Positions 17,532 to 26,707 of a stretch of 38,556 bases of DNA are shown here, piece by piece. Each line of letters begins with the position of its first letter. Positions within the stretch are counted from its first letter, which is position 1. The notes under the pieces were generated by a model, which saw nothing but the letters and a program-made list of their open reading frames with translations, did not search any database and was not told where the DNA came from. Origin of the DNA: an uncultured Granulosicoccaceae bacterium (GTDB taxonomy: Bacteria; Pseudomonadota; Gammaproteobacteria; Granulosicoccales; Granulosicoccaceae). Location: positions 1-38,556 of the forward strand of contig CALJAA010000211.1 in NCBI GenBank assembly GCA_938028465.1, read 5' to 3'. Made by a program: the position numbers and the translations under genes.

Positions 17532-18521
17532 TTAGCTATTGCGCAGGGCCGCTAGCCCATCGAGGTAAATATCGGCGATTCCAGGCACGTAATCGGACGC
17601 ATTGGCCGGTGCTGGCGCCAACGAGTTGGCATGGGCATCAAGCTCTCGCACGCAGGTCGGACTGGTTACATTAACTTCAGTCAAACTACTGCCGATAACA
17701 TCTAGGCCGACAAAATGTAAGCCTCGCTCTACCAGACTGGGAGCAATTGATTTAGCGATTTTTCGGTCCGAGTCGCTCAGTGCCACGGGTACGCCGCGCC
17801 CGCCTGCTGCCAAATTACCGCGAGTTTCGCCTTGTGCTGGCACACGCGCTAAGGCATAGGGCATCGGTTTGCCGTGTACTACTAGTATGCGCTTGTCGCC
17901 GTCGACGATTTCTGGGATAAACCGTTGCGCCATGATCTGACGCTGGTCCCGTTGGGTCATGTTTTCGAGGATGACGTTAATATTTGGGTCGTTTTCGCCA
18001 ATTCGATAGATTGATTCACCGCCCATTCCATCCAGCGGTTTGACGATCACATCTTTATGTTGTTGAACAAAGGTTTTTATGCGCTCGGAGTCGGCTGTGA
18101 CCAGCATGGGTGGGCAATACTCACTAAACCACGTGGTAAATAATTTTTCGTTAACATCTCGTAGCGCATTTGGCTGATTACTGACCAATACGCCTTCCTG
18201 TGCTGCTCGCTCAAGAAGGTAGGTGGTGTAAATAAAATCCATGTTAAAGGGTGGATCTTTACGCATCAAAATAATGTCTAGCTCTGCCAGTGGAGCGTCG
18301 ACGCTTGGCCCAGCATCGAACCAGTGGTCATTGTTATCATGGACTTGCACGGTATGCATGCGTGCATAGGTTTTGCCCTGTTCAAAATACAACCAATGTT
18401 GTTGCATATAAAAGACTTGCCAGCCACGAGCTTGAGCTGCCAGCATCATCGCCAGAGTGGTATCTTTGTAGGGTGTGATGGATTCGATCGGATCCATAAC
18501 AATGCCTATTTTAAGAGTCAT
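17532..18521 (-). CDS. gshB: Glutathione synthetase
   Basis: 329 residues from ATG 18521 (MTLKIGIVMDPIESITPYKD), the normal start. The frame extends 14 codons further without support. GshB joins gamma-glutamylcysteine and glycine with ATP to make glutathione. The N-terminal prokaryotic domain has DTTLAMMLAAQARGW and LMRKDPPFNMDFIYTTYLLE. The ATP-grasp core has VIVKPLDGMGGESIYRI and a C-terminal GLHFVGLDVIGSSLTEVNVT segment with metal-binding residues. It is divergent from pilG, with a 101-bp gap that should hold both promoters, and starts the minus-strand run toward tonB. Confidence 0.96.
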   Translation of the reverse strand: MTLKIGIVMDPIESITPYKDTTLAMMLAAQARGWQVFYMQQHWLYFEQGKTYARMHTVQVHDNNDHWFDAGPSVDAPLAELDIILMRKDPPFNMDFIYTTYLLERAAQEGVLVSNQPNALRDVNEKLFTTWFSEYCPPMLVTADSERIKTFVQQHKDVIVKPLDGMGGESIYRIGENDPNINVILENMTQRDQRQIMAQRFIPEIVDGDKRILVVHGKPMPYALARVPAQGETRGNLAAGGRGVPVALSDSDRKIAKSIAPSLVERGLHFVGLDVIGSSLTEVNVTSPTCVRELDAHANSLAPAPANASDYVPGIADIYLDGLAALRNS

Positions 18522-18622
18522 GCTGCTCGCCCATGTTGCTTGCCTTGATTTACAATAAGACATTATTGCACGACCCAGTTAGTTTCAAAGAGAGTTTCCA
18601 AGTCAACGTCAGAGGTTTACGG

Positions 18623-19072
18623 ATGATTAGCGCAAGTGAAGACCAGTCCGATGCCGCATCTAGGCGTGCCGCTGGAAGTACAGTATTAGTTGTTGACGAC
18701 AGCAAAACCGTCCGCCGATCAGCTGCGGCCTATCTCGAGCAACATGGCTTAAATGTCATTACGGCTAATGACGGTTTTGAAGCGTTAGCCATGGTTGTCG
18801 AACATCAACCCGCCATTGTTTTTGCTGATATTGTTATGCCGCGTTTGGACGGCTACCAAACCTGCGCGCTAATAAAAAACAATGCTGATTACCAACATAT
18901 TCCCGTGGTGATGTTGTCCAGTAAAGATGGATTGTTTGATCGTGCTCGAGGGCGGGTAGTCGGGGCTGATGCGCACTTAGCAAAGCCCTTTGATGCCGAT
19001 CAAATTATTGAAACCACTCAGCAATTTTTGGATCAACAAGCCTATTCTCAATCGGCCAGGGATCAGGCGTAG
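18623..19072 (+). CDS. pilG: Twitching motility response regulator PilG
   Basis: 149 residues from ATG 18623, with AGAGG eight bases before it. The upstream 30 codons of the open frame are not PilG-like. It is a single receiver domain: acidic pocket VVDD (Asp25/Asp26), phosphorylated Asp69 in VFADIVMPRLDG, Ser/Thr in VVMLSSKDG, and Lys in LAKPF. PilG is the ChpA phosphoacceptor that promotes pilus extension and cAMP signalling. A Ser/Asp-rich N-terminal stretch of about 18 residues precedes the domain and is longer than in Pseudomonas (135 residues). It starts the chemosensory operon. Confidence 0.94.
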   Translation: MISASEDQSDAASRRAAGSTVLVVDDSKTVRRSAAAYLEQHGLNVITANDGFEALAMVVEHQPAIVFADIVMPRLDGYQTCALIKNNADYQHIPVVMLSSKDGLFDRARGRVVGADAHLAKPFDADQIIETTQQFLDQQAYSQSARDQA

Positions 19073-19078
19073 GTAACA

Positions 19079-19447
19079 GTGGCTGAAATACTCCTCATAG
19101 AAGATTCGCCCACCGATACTCACGCCTACAGTGCCGTGCTGCGTGAAAACGGTTACGACGTTAAAACAGCATCCACAGGGGAAGAAGGTATTGCATTGGC
19201 AAGTGAGATCAAGCCGGACTTGATTCTTATGGATATCGTTATGCCCGGTGTAAACGGCTTTCAAGCAACTAGAGAATTACAAAAAAGCGCTGAAACGGCT
19301 GACATCCCGGTCATTATGTTATCCACCAAAGATCAAGAGACTGATCGCATTTGGGGTATGCGCCAAGGTGCTACCGATTATTTGATCAAACCTGTCAATC
19401 GAGATGTTCTTATCAACAGTATTAAAACGGCATTGTCGGATATATGA
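19079..19447 (+). CDS. pilH: Twitching motility response regulator PilH
   Basis: 122 residues starting at a GTG (MAEILLIEDSPTD), 6 bases after the pilG stop. It is a stand-alone receiver domain with phosphorylated Asp52 in LILMDIVMPGVNG, the Thr in VIMLSTKDQ and Lys in YLIKPVN. In the Chp system PilH acts as the second ChpA target, thought to promote retraction or drain phosphate. The start codon is GTG and the stop overlaps the pilI ATG by 4 bases. Confidence 0.94.
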   Translation: MAEILLIEDSPTDTHAYSAVLRENGYDVKTASTGEEGIALASEIKPDLILMDIVMPGVNGFQATRELQKSAETADIPVIMLSTKDQETDRIWGMRQGATDYLIKPVNRDVLINSIKTALSDI

Positions 19448-19896
19448 GCCAAGCGCACGTTATGTTTCGAGCCGGCGGGCAATCTTTCGCTGTTGCATCA
19501 TCAAATGTACAAGCGATACACGATGAGCTATCGCTGCAGTCAGTAGGGGACACCAAAAAATGGTTCCTAGGTTTGGCCGTTGCGGATGGTGTTCTGATAC
19601 CGGTTACGGATTTAGCCGGCTACCTAAAGCTTGGTCAAGCCTCGGGTCGTACTTTCTCTGGTCGTACATTAGGTATCAGCCCTGAGGTGGGCGTCGGTGC
19701 GCTTCGCGTTGACGAAGTCATTGGTGTTGACGATACCGCGACAAAAGTCAGCGATGCTGTATTGCCACAAGCCTTGCAGGCGAACTCCAATTTGTTCAGC
19801 TACTCATTAGAGGCCAGTACCGGTGAACACTGGGTGCTCGATGTACCGCGTTTACTTCAATCAAAACGCTTCATTGATATAGGTGTGTCCGCGTGA
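19444..19896 (+). CDS. pilI: CheW-like adaptor PilI
   Basis: 150 residues. A CheW fold: early beta strand MFRAGGQSFAVASSNVQAI, the loop FLGLAVADGVLIPVTDL with the conserved I-P-V-D hallmark, and GVGALRVDEVIGVDDTA. PilI couples the PilJ receptor to the ChpA kinase. It overlaps pilH and pilJ by 4 bases each. It is shorter than Pseudomonas PilI (about 178 residues), mainly at the N-terminus. Confidence 0.92.
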   Translation: MSQAHVMFRAGGQSFAVASSNVQAIHDELSLQSVGDTKKWFLGLAVADGVLIPVTDLAGYLKLGQASGRTFSGRTLGISPEVGVGALRVDEVIGVDDTATKVSDAVLPQALQANSNLFSYSLEASTGEHWVLDVPRLLQSKRFIDIGVSA

Positions 19897-21785
19897 ATGT
19901 TAGTCGGGTCGTATCGCAATTGACATCCACGTTCACTACAAGATGGCAGCGCTTGTCTAGGCATCAACGTATCGCATTTGCGATATTGCCTATTGTGTTG
20001 CTGTTGTCCATTGGTGTGTTGCTAAAGCTTCTGTCTAGCAACGGGACGATAGCTCAGCAGGCTAGTCCGACAAATAGCGTTGTGAATAATGACAATGTTG
20101 TAGAGCCCGAATCAGTTCAACAACGCATTGCCGAGCATTCTTCTAGTGTGATGACATTGCAGCGCTGGTTGCTAAGTGGTCGTAATTCAAAAGAAGAAGC
20201 GGGCATTTCTTTAACCATGCTTCAGCATTTACAAGCGATTGCTGTTGACCCAAGTAATGATCTTGCTTGGCAAGATTACTCTGATGAGTTATCACGCTTG
20301 GAAAACGCCGTTGAAAAGCAAGCTATCACAACACCAGAGGCAACTGCTTTAATTGCAACACTGCGTTATGACTACGCGCAGTTGCGCGGCAGTGTGGCCG
20401 GAATGGTTGATAGTGGCCAAGATGGCGGTGTAGTAGCTGCGCCTACAATAACATCGCGCGGTGCTGATAACCAAGCTTTGGCCAAACGTTCATCTTTAAC
20501 CCCTTGGTTGTTAGCCTTACTCCCGTTGTTGGCATCGGCACTAGCAACGGTGGCTTGGCTATTTTATCAGGCAAGCCAACAGCCCTCATTAGAGCAGCCT
20601 ATGCTTCGCACGGTGGATTCTCGTGCAAATCAAAATGCGATTTTGCAATTACTTGATGAGATGGAGCCGTTGGCTGATGGCGATTTACGTGTTCAGGCGA
20701 CAGTAAGTGAAGCCATGACGGGTGCGTTAGCGGATGCGTTTAACTATGCGGTAACTGAGTTGCGTTGGTTGGTGGGTGCTATTAAGGGTTCGGCCGCACA
20801 AGTTAATGAGTCTGTGGGCAAGACGCGCGATTCCGCAAACAGCTTGGCGCAAGCCAGTGGCGTGCAAGCGCGTGAGATTCACCGTTCATCAAATTACTTA
20901 AACGTGATGAGCGATACAATGGCGCAACTCTCAGCGCATGCAGCTGAATCATCGCGGATAGCCGTTGATTCAGTTGAACAAGCGCAACAGGGTACGCTAG
21001 CAATCGATGCCAGTGTTAAGGGTTTGGTTAACATACGCGAGCAAGCGCATATGACAAGCCGATTAATGGAACGCTTGGTTGAAAGCTCAGATGCAATAAA
21101 AAAACATGCAAACGATATTCAACGCGTTGCGAAGAACACGGATTTACTAGCCCTTAACACAACAATTAGAGCGGCCGCTGCAACTGGTGGCGGCGAAACA
21201 AGTGAGCTATCCAGACTCTCTGCTGAAGTCACTCAACTAGCGAGCACCTTGCGAATAGCGACTCGCGACATCGCACACCTAGCTGGCATTATTCATCAAG
21301 ATGCAGCGCTCACGTTATCGTCAGTGAAAAAAACCAATAGTGAGCTCGATGCTGGCCATCAAAAAGCCATACTGGCAAGCCAAAGCTTGAAGGCAATTGA
21401 GGCGGTTTCTCATGATTTGCAAAATCAAATTAACGACATTGCCTCTAAAACGTTGCGGCAAGCTGGGGTAGTACGGCAATTGTCTGCAAATATGGGTGTA
21501 ATCAATGGCATTACTCGCGATTCAGCTGTTGGTTTACAAGACGCTGCTAGCGATTTAGAAGATCTGCAGTTAATGGCTAATGCCTTGCTAACAAGCGTTG
21601 CAGGTTTTTCACTTCCAGATACGGATAACGATGCTGCTGACGGCGACGCCAACGATAGCGTAGAGATGCCGACATCGGCATCGGCGCTTGTTGCAAAAAA
21701 AATAAAAGCTGCAGTGAAGGTTGATCATCGTTCACAAGAGCTCGCTGGGTTTGGCGATGAGCCTCCCACGTCGAGGAATGAGTAG
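19893..21785 (+). CDS. pilJ: Methyl-accepting chemotaxis-type receptor PilJ, divergent tip
   Basis: 630 residues. Membrane helices at about 27-47 and 203-226 enclose a periplasmic PilJ-type domain of helices. A HAMP-like segment and a long cytoplasmic coiled-coil signalling domain follow. The segment that should be the receptor tip is strongly changed. The common form has A-L-N-A-A-I-E-A-A-x-A-G-E-x-G-R-G-F-A-V-V. Here it reads TDLLALNTTIRAAAATGGG and then ETSELSRLSAEV (about residues 415-440), so GRGFAVV is missing. LALN and the following coiled coil remain. Expected partners are pilI, chpA and the pilin PilA. It overlaps chpA by one base, TAG with GTG. No pilK or chpB is adjacent. Confidence 0.9.
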   Translation: MNVSRVVSQLTSTFTTRWQRLSRHQRIAFAILPIVLLLSIGVLLKLLSSNGTIAQQASPTNSVVNNDNVVEPESVQQRIAEHSSSVMTLQRWLLSGRNSKEEAGISLTMLQHLQAIAVDPSNDLAWQDYSDELSRLENAVEKQAITTPEATALIATLRYDYAQLRGSVAGMVDSGQDGGVVAAPTITSRGADNQALAKRSSLTPWLLALLPLLASALATVAWLFYQASQQPSLEQPMLRTVDSRANQNAILQLLDEMEPLADGDLRVQATVSEAMTGALADAFNYAVTELRWLVGAIKGSAAQVNESVGKTRDSANSLAQASGVQAREIHRSSNYLNVMSDTMAQLSAHAAESSRIAVDSVEQAQQGTLAIDASVKGLVNIREQAHMTSRLMERLVESSDAIKKHANDIQRVAKNTDLLALNTTIRAAAATGGGETSELSRLSAEVTQLASTLRIATRDIAHLAGIIHQDAALTLSSVKKTNSELDAGHQKAILASQSLKAIEAVSHDLQNQINDIASKTLRQAGVVRQLSANMGVINGITRDSAVGLQDAASDLEDLQLMANALLTSVAGFSLPDTDNDAADGDANDSVEMPTSASALVAKKIKAAVKVDHRSQELAGFGDEPPTSRNE

Positions 21786-24700
21786 TGAACGGATCTGCTG
21801 ACGACATACCGCGCAGGTTAACCCCAGATTTTTCTAGGCAAGCTCTGTCGCAGTTGCTCAAAGAAGCATCGCAGCTTGACGCCTTGGCACGCGTTGCTAC
21901 AAACCAAAATGATGCAGCCAGCTGGGCACAGTTAACGGCGGTGTCCGATCGCATTCTGTCGGTGTTGGTGCTGTTGTCGCGGCCAGGTGCTGTACTGATT
22001 ATCGAAGAGATCATCGAGGTAGTGCAATGCTTGTCAGAGGCAGAAACTGATCTATCTGAATCTAAGGCACAGACTTTACTCAAAGCGGTAGATGTATTTA
22101 CGGATTATGTGTCGTACTTGCAATGGCCGGGTGCAACCGATAGCGTGCTGTCGGCAATGCCGGTGCTAAATGAGTGCAGAGCACTGCGGGATGTTAATCT
22201 TTTATCAGAAAATTTAATGCTCGCAGCAGGCATACAACTACCTGATTCGTCGCAATTGGCGCGACCGAGCATACGCGAACTCAAACACTTCACTGATCAA
22301 CTGGCTATCTCAAGACAACCTCTAATTCGGGCATTGCTCGATTGGTACAGTGCGCCCGATTCTGCGCCAGCGATGAAAGAGCTAGCGGCATTGCTGACAA
22401 ACATGGCAAACATCAGCCAGATACCGACCCAATTGCAACCATTGGTGTTGATGTTTGATAGTGCTGCGGTAGTGGCTGAATCGATATCAACAGGGGAGCT
22501 ACAAAGCTCACCCATTTTAAAACATCAATTTGCTCAACTCGAACGCTTGTTGCAAAGATGGGCTGGGTTAACTACTGATGACTTTCCGTTGCAGGCGGTG
22601 TTAGCACCAGACACGGTATTCCGAAATTTCTTGTACACCATCGCAACTGAAAAGCTTTCTACAGGTAAAGCTGCAAGCTTACGTCGCCAGTTTGATCTCG
22701 AGCTATTTAGCTTTAAAAATGATGCGGCGCTAAAGAAAGCATTCGTAGCATCTAACATTTCGACGGCGCTCGGGCAATCCGTTAGAGATAGCGTATCGCA
22801 CGAAATTGAAGCCTTGCAACGTTGGCTTAGTCAGGCCGCAGGTAATCCAAACCACAACGAAGCAGTAGGCTTGCGCACCCGCTTGTCACAGCTTGAGCCC
22901 GCGTTAGCGATGCTGGATGAGCAACAAGCATTGGCGCACTTGGTGGCAATTAATTCTGGTTTAGCAGCGATGGCCCGTGATGCCGCTAGTAATACTCGCG
23001 AGCAGCGTTTGGATATAGCGCAAGCCACTATTCAGTTTAGACGTTCGTTAGATCGGCAGCATCAACTACCCACTGCAGGATTAAGTCAGTTTTCGCAAGC
23101 GTTTGACACGCCAGGCCATTCAGCAGGCAAGGTAGTGACACTTGACGAGCATCCGCAGCATCGATTGCTGTCGCAAGCTCAACAAAAACTGCAGAGCATT
23201 GAGCACAGTCTGGAACGCTTGTTTGCTAACTCAGGTGATGGCTCTCCTCATAAAAATCAGCAAACAACGTTGTTTGCCGCTCGCCAAGGCTTGGAAGAGT
23301 TAGAGCAGGCGCTACAAATTTTGCCCTTGCCTGAAGTTTCGCCCTTACTAAAAGGTATGCGTTCCTTTTTAGATTATTGCACGGTGCAATGGCCTGGAAT
23401 GCAATCTAAGCGCCAGTTCGCTGAGTTGCTAGTATCAGTCGACTACTACATGGCGTCTGTGTTGAGCCCGCACGATTCAGCAAGCCAATTATTGATGAAC
23501 GCAGAAATCATCATGCAACAACTGGAGCATGCGGTCTCCGTCGAAACCGGGGCCGAGGTGACCAGCGAGACGAGTGTTGATCCTGTAGTGGATACAACGA
23601 CCGAATTAGACGAGACCCAAGTGATTGCCCTTAAGGGTGATGCACTAACCAGTTTGATTGATGTGTCGCTTGATCAAATGGCCGTGGTCGGTGATCAGTT
23701 GTTGGTGTTGAATGAATCACCGAACCAACACGACAAGACTTATGCTGCGCAAAAACTGCAAATGGCGTGGGAAACGCTACACGCTGCGGCGCTGCAACAT
23801 TCAGCGCCGGACTTAACAAAGCTTTCTCAAGCAAATGTCGGTTTGTTAAACCGATTACTTGCTGAGGAAGTTTCTGCGCGCGATGTGAGTTCATTACTTG
23901 AAGAGTCACACGCCGTATTGCCTCAACTTATGGATCAGCACCAAGGGCACTCTGATCATATTGCAGGTTTCAGTAAGTTGATTGATGGCTTAAATGCGCA
24001 GACTTACGCGCCGAACGACATTCTTGAGCTGACAGATAGCGCGATTAGTTTGGATGACTTACAAGTGGCTGAGTTTGATGCCAGCGACCTTGTGCAAGTG
24101 GATGCAGATGATTTTTCAAATTATCAAGAAGTTGGCTCACAAGAATACCACCACGACAACACACTACAACATGTGTTTTTTGAGGAATGCCAAGGGCATA
24201 TCAACGCCATACGTGACGCCTTAAAAACAGCAGCTGAACAACCCGATGAGCGAGCAGCGGCTTTGCCAACACTTAGTGTGTTAAGAGCATTGCACACCTT
24301 GACTGGCACAGCGCAAACGGTAAGTGAGCAAAGCATCATCGCATTGGCTGAGCCATTGCAAATAGTTGCGCTCCAACGCCAGCGCAATAACCAAGTATTT
24401 AATGCAGACGAAACCCAGCTTGTAGAGCAGGTGGTCGATGGTTTGCAAGCACGACTTGAAGCGCTAAAAGCTGGGTCCGATGCGGCGGATATTTTTGTTG
24501 ATACTGAACAGGCCATAGCTGATTTTGCAGAAGCCGTTGTATCGGAGCCGCTTGTGTATGCCTTAGAACCGCAAACGGTGGAGCAACGCCTTAGTACATC
24601 ATTAAAAGGCGTCTTTGTTGAAGAAGCAACTGATTTACTTGAGCAGGTACGCGTTTCCATTGATCAACACAAAAATGGCAACATCGAGTTGCAGAGCTTG

Positions 24701-26707
24701 CTCGACGAGTTAAAGTCACCTGTTCACACATTGAAAGGCAGCGCACGTATGGCCGGGTTTACTGACTTTGCCACCCGGGTGCATGATCTTGAACCCTTGT
24801 TAGATGCAGGTTTACAAGCAGACATTGCCCGCATTGAACAAGAAATCGCAATGTTGCAACCGATGTTGCTAGGCCAATCTTTACCGACGGCTGCATCAGT
24901 GGCTGATTCTATAACGGGGCCGCAAGCGCGTACTGCATTACCTACAAATCAACATACTGCGCAACAAGCGTTGTCAGAAGAAAACATCTCAGTCAGCGAA
25001 ACGGGGTTTGCCAAGATGATGTCCTTAGCGACGCAGGCCAGTGTTAGCCAGGCAAAGCTAGGTGAGCAATTACTGAAACTGAACGAAATTTATCGTGATC
25101 TTGATTCGTCTACTCAACGCTTGCGTAAGCAAGTTCATAAAACCTCAAGGCAGCCTACGGCGGCAGAACAAGAAATGCTCGCTGATCTGGATGCAGCGCG
25201 AACCACTCTTGCCAGTACGCTACAGGCAGCAGAATCTGAACACCTGCAGGGCTCACGCGCGGATGCAGAGCTGCAACAATCTTTGATACGTGCGCAGCTC
25301 GTTAAATTTGGTGCTTGTCAGCCTCGACTTGAGCGCGCTGCGCAGGATAGCGCATCCATGCTGGGTGTATCGGTGATCATGCAATGCTCCGGTACCGCAC
25401 TAAATTTAGACCGTTCTCTTTATCGCCAGCTTTTGGGCCCGCTTGAACATCTAGTACGCAATGCAGTTGCACACGGCATTGAACCAGTTGAAGAGCGCGT
25501 TGCTAATCAAAAGCCAGCGCAAGGCAAGATTACGGTTGAGGCCGATTTTGATGGGAATGATCTTGTCCTTACTGTAAGAGATGATGGTGCGGGTATCGAT
25601 ATCGAACGGCTGAATAATGCCCGAATTGCTGCCGGGCTAACCCAGCTAGATACCGTACAGGCGGTACGAGATGCGCTTTGTGAGCCAGGGTTTACCACGC
25701 GTGATGAGGCTAACGAAGTGGCTGGTCGGGGTATGGGCTTGGCCGTGGTCGATCAACTTGCCTTGTCACTTGGTGGTACTTTGCAAATAGCCTCGGTGCC
25801 CGGTGCCGGCACGACGATAAGTTTACGTTTGCCGCAAAAAGTGATCGTCAATCAGGTGGTACTGGTGCGATGTGGTGACGCCCATTACGCCATACCGGTT
25901 AAGCATGTACACACGGTTTTAGCAGAGCTTGAAGATTCCCAAGCAACCCATGAATTTAATGGTCGGCAATATACCTCTCATCGATTGTCTAGCATGCTAG
26001 GTGCTCAAGATAGTGTCGAATCAACTACGTCACTGTTTATTAGAGAAAAGGGCCGCCCTCTTGCGTGCATATTGGCACAAGCAGGTGATCACCATATCGC
26101 ACTCGATGTAGATGCGGTGGTCGGTTATCGTGAAATAATTGCGCAACCCGTTGGGCCTCAACTGATGAGCTTAAAACGTTTCAGGGGTGGTAGCGTGCTT
26201 GCCGATGGTACTGCTGTGTTAATACTCGACATGCCACGTTTGGTGCAAGCCACAACCGTTGAGCCGTTAACGCATACCGCTCAACAGTCTGCACAAATAA
26301 CTGCAACACAGTCTAGGCCTGCGCCCATCGCACTGGTTGTGGATGATTCAATCACAATGCGGGTTGCAGCTGAGCACTTTCTTGAAGAGCAGGGTATACG
26401 CAGCCGCATGGCACGTGATGGTATTGAAGCTTTGAGTATGCTTCAACAACAATTGCCTGATGTATTGCTACTCGATATCGATATGCCAAGGCTAAATGGT
26501 TTAGAGCTACTTCAGCACCTAAGGCAAATGCACCCTGATCATCGCTTGCCGGTAGTGATGATCAGCACCCGCAATGGCGAAGCAGAGCAGGAAAAAGCTC
26601 GTGCTCTTGGCGCTTCACATTTTATTGGTAAGCCGTATCACGCTGCCGACTTACATAGAGCCCTAACCGAGCTCGGTATATTGCACTCGATAACGCATAG
26701 CCTCTAG
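21785..26707 (+). CDS. chpA: ChpA-type hybrid histidine kinase, shorter than in pseudomonads
   Basis: 1640 residues, starting at GTG 21785; the Pseudomonas aeruginosa protein is about 2470. The first 650 residues are helical and poorly conserved, perhaps worn-down HPT/FimL-type domains. Two HPT signatures follow: ALHTLTGTAQTVSEQS with His837, and VHTLKGSARMAGFTD with His981. The CheA-type core then shows a P3 helix, N-box LVRNAVAHGIEP (Asn1226), VRDDGAGID, and GRGMGLAVVDQLALSLGG. A CheW-like domain spans roughly 1350-1490. A C-terminal receiver domain has VVDDSITM, phosphorylated Asp1564 in LLLDIDMPRLNG and Lys in FIGKPY. It phosphorylates PilG and PilH. Its stop shares CTAG with the convergent VOC gene. 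Confidence 0.93.
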   Translation: MNGSADDIPRRLTPDFSRQALSQLLKEASQLDALARVATNQNDAASWAQLTAVSDRILSVLVLLSRPGAVLIIEEIIEVVQCLSEAETDLSESKAQTLLKAVDVFTDYVSYLQWPGATDSVLSAMPVLNECRALRDVNLLSENLMLAAGIQLPDSSQLARPSIRELKHFTDQLAISRQPLIRALLDWYSAPDSAPAMKELAALLTNMANISQIPTQLQPLVLMFDSAAVVAESISTGELQSSPILKHQFAQLERLLQRWAGLTTDDFPLQAVLAPDTVFRNFLYTIATEKLSTGKAASLRRQFDLELFSFKNDAALKKAFVASNISTALGQSVRDSVSHEIEALQRWLSQAAGNPNHNEAVGLRTRLSQLEPALAMLDEQQALAHLVAINSGLAAMARDAASNTREQRLDIAQATIQFRRSLDRQHQLPTAGLSQFSQAFDTPGHSAGKVVTLDEHPQHRLLSQAQQKLQSIEHSLERLFANSGDGSPHKNQQTTLFAARQGLEELEQALQILPLPEVSPLLKGMRSFLDYCTVQWPGMQSKRQFAELLVSVDYYMASVLSPHDSASQLLMNAEIIMQQLEHAVSVETGAEVTSETSVDPVVDTTTELDETQVIALKGDALTSLIDVSLDQMAVVGDQLLVLNESPNQHDKTYAAQKLQMAWETLHAAALQHSAPDLTKLSQANVGLLNRLLAEEVSARDVSSLLEESHAVLPQLMDQHQGHSDHIAGFSKLIDGLNAQTYAPNDILELTDSAISLDDLQVAEFDASDLVQVDADDFSNYQEVGSQEYHHDNTLQHVFFEECQGHINAIRDALKTAAEQPDERAAALPTLSVLRALHTLTGTAQTVSEQSIIALAEPLQIVALQRQRNNQVFNADETQLVEQVVDGLQARLEALKAGSDAADIFVDTEQAIADFAEAVVSEPLVYALEPQTVEQRLSTSLKGVFVEEATDLLEQVRVSIDQHKNGNIELQSLLDELKSPVHTLKGSARMAGFTDFATRVHDLEPLLDAGLQADIARIEQEIAMLQPMLLGQSLPTAASVADSITGPQARTALPTNQHTAQQALSEENISVSETGFAKMMSLATQASVSQAKLGEQLLKLNEIYRDLDSSTQRLRKQVHKTSRQPTAAEQEMLADLDAARTTLASTLQAAESEHLQGSRADAELQQSLIRAQLVKFGACQPRLERAAQDSASMLGVSVIMQCSGTALNLDRSLYRQLLGPLEHLVRNAVAHGIEPVEERVANQKPAQGKITVEADFDGNDLVLTVRDDGAGIDIERLNNARIAAGLTQLDTVQAVRDALCEPGFTTRDEANEVAGRGMGLAVVDQLALSLGGTLQIASVPGAGTTISLRLPQKVIVNQVVLVRCGDAHYAIPVKHVHTVLAELEDSQATHEFNGRQYTSHRLSSMLGAQDSVESTTSLFIREKGRPLACILAQAGDHHIALDVDAVVGYREIIAQPVGPQLMSLKRFRGGSVLADGTAVLILDMPRLVQATTVEPLTHTAQQSAQITATQSRPAPIALVVDDSITMRVAAEHFLEEQGIRSRMARDGIEALSMLQQQLPDVLLLDIDMPRLNGLELLQHLRQMHPDHRLPVVMISTRNGEAEQEKARALGASHFIGKPYHAADLHRALTELGILHSITHSL

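Noticed and set aside
24124..24660. 178-codon minus-strand frame inside chpA
   Set aside because: Ser/Cys-rich shadow of the chpA HPT region; no ribosome site and no recognisable domain.
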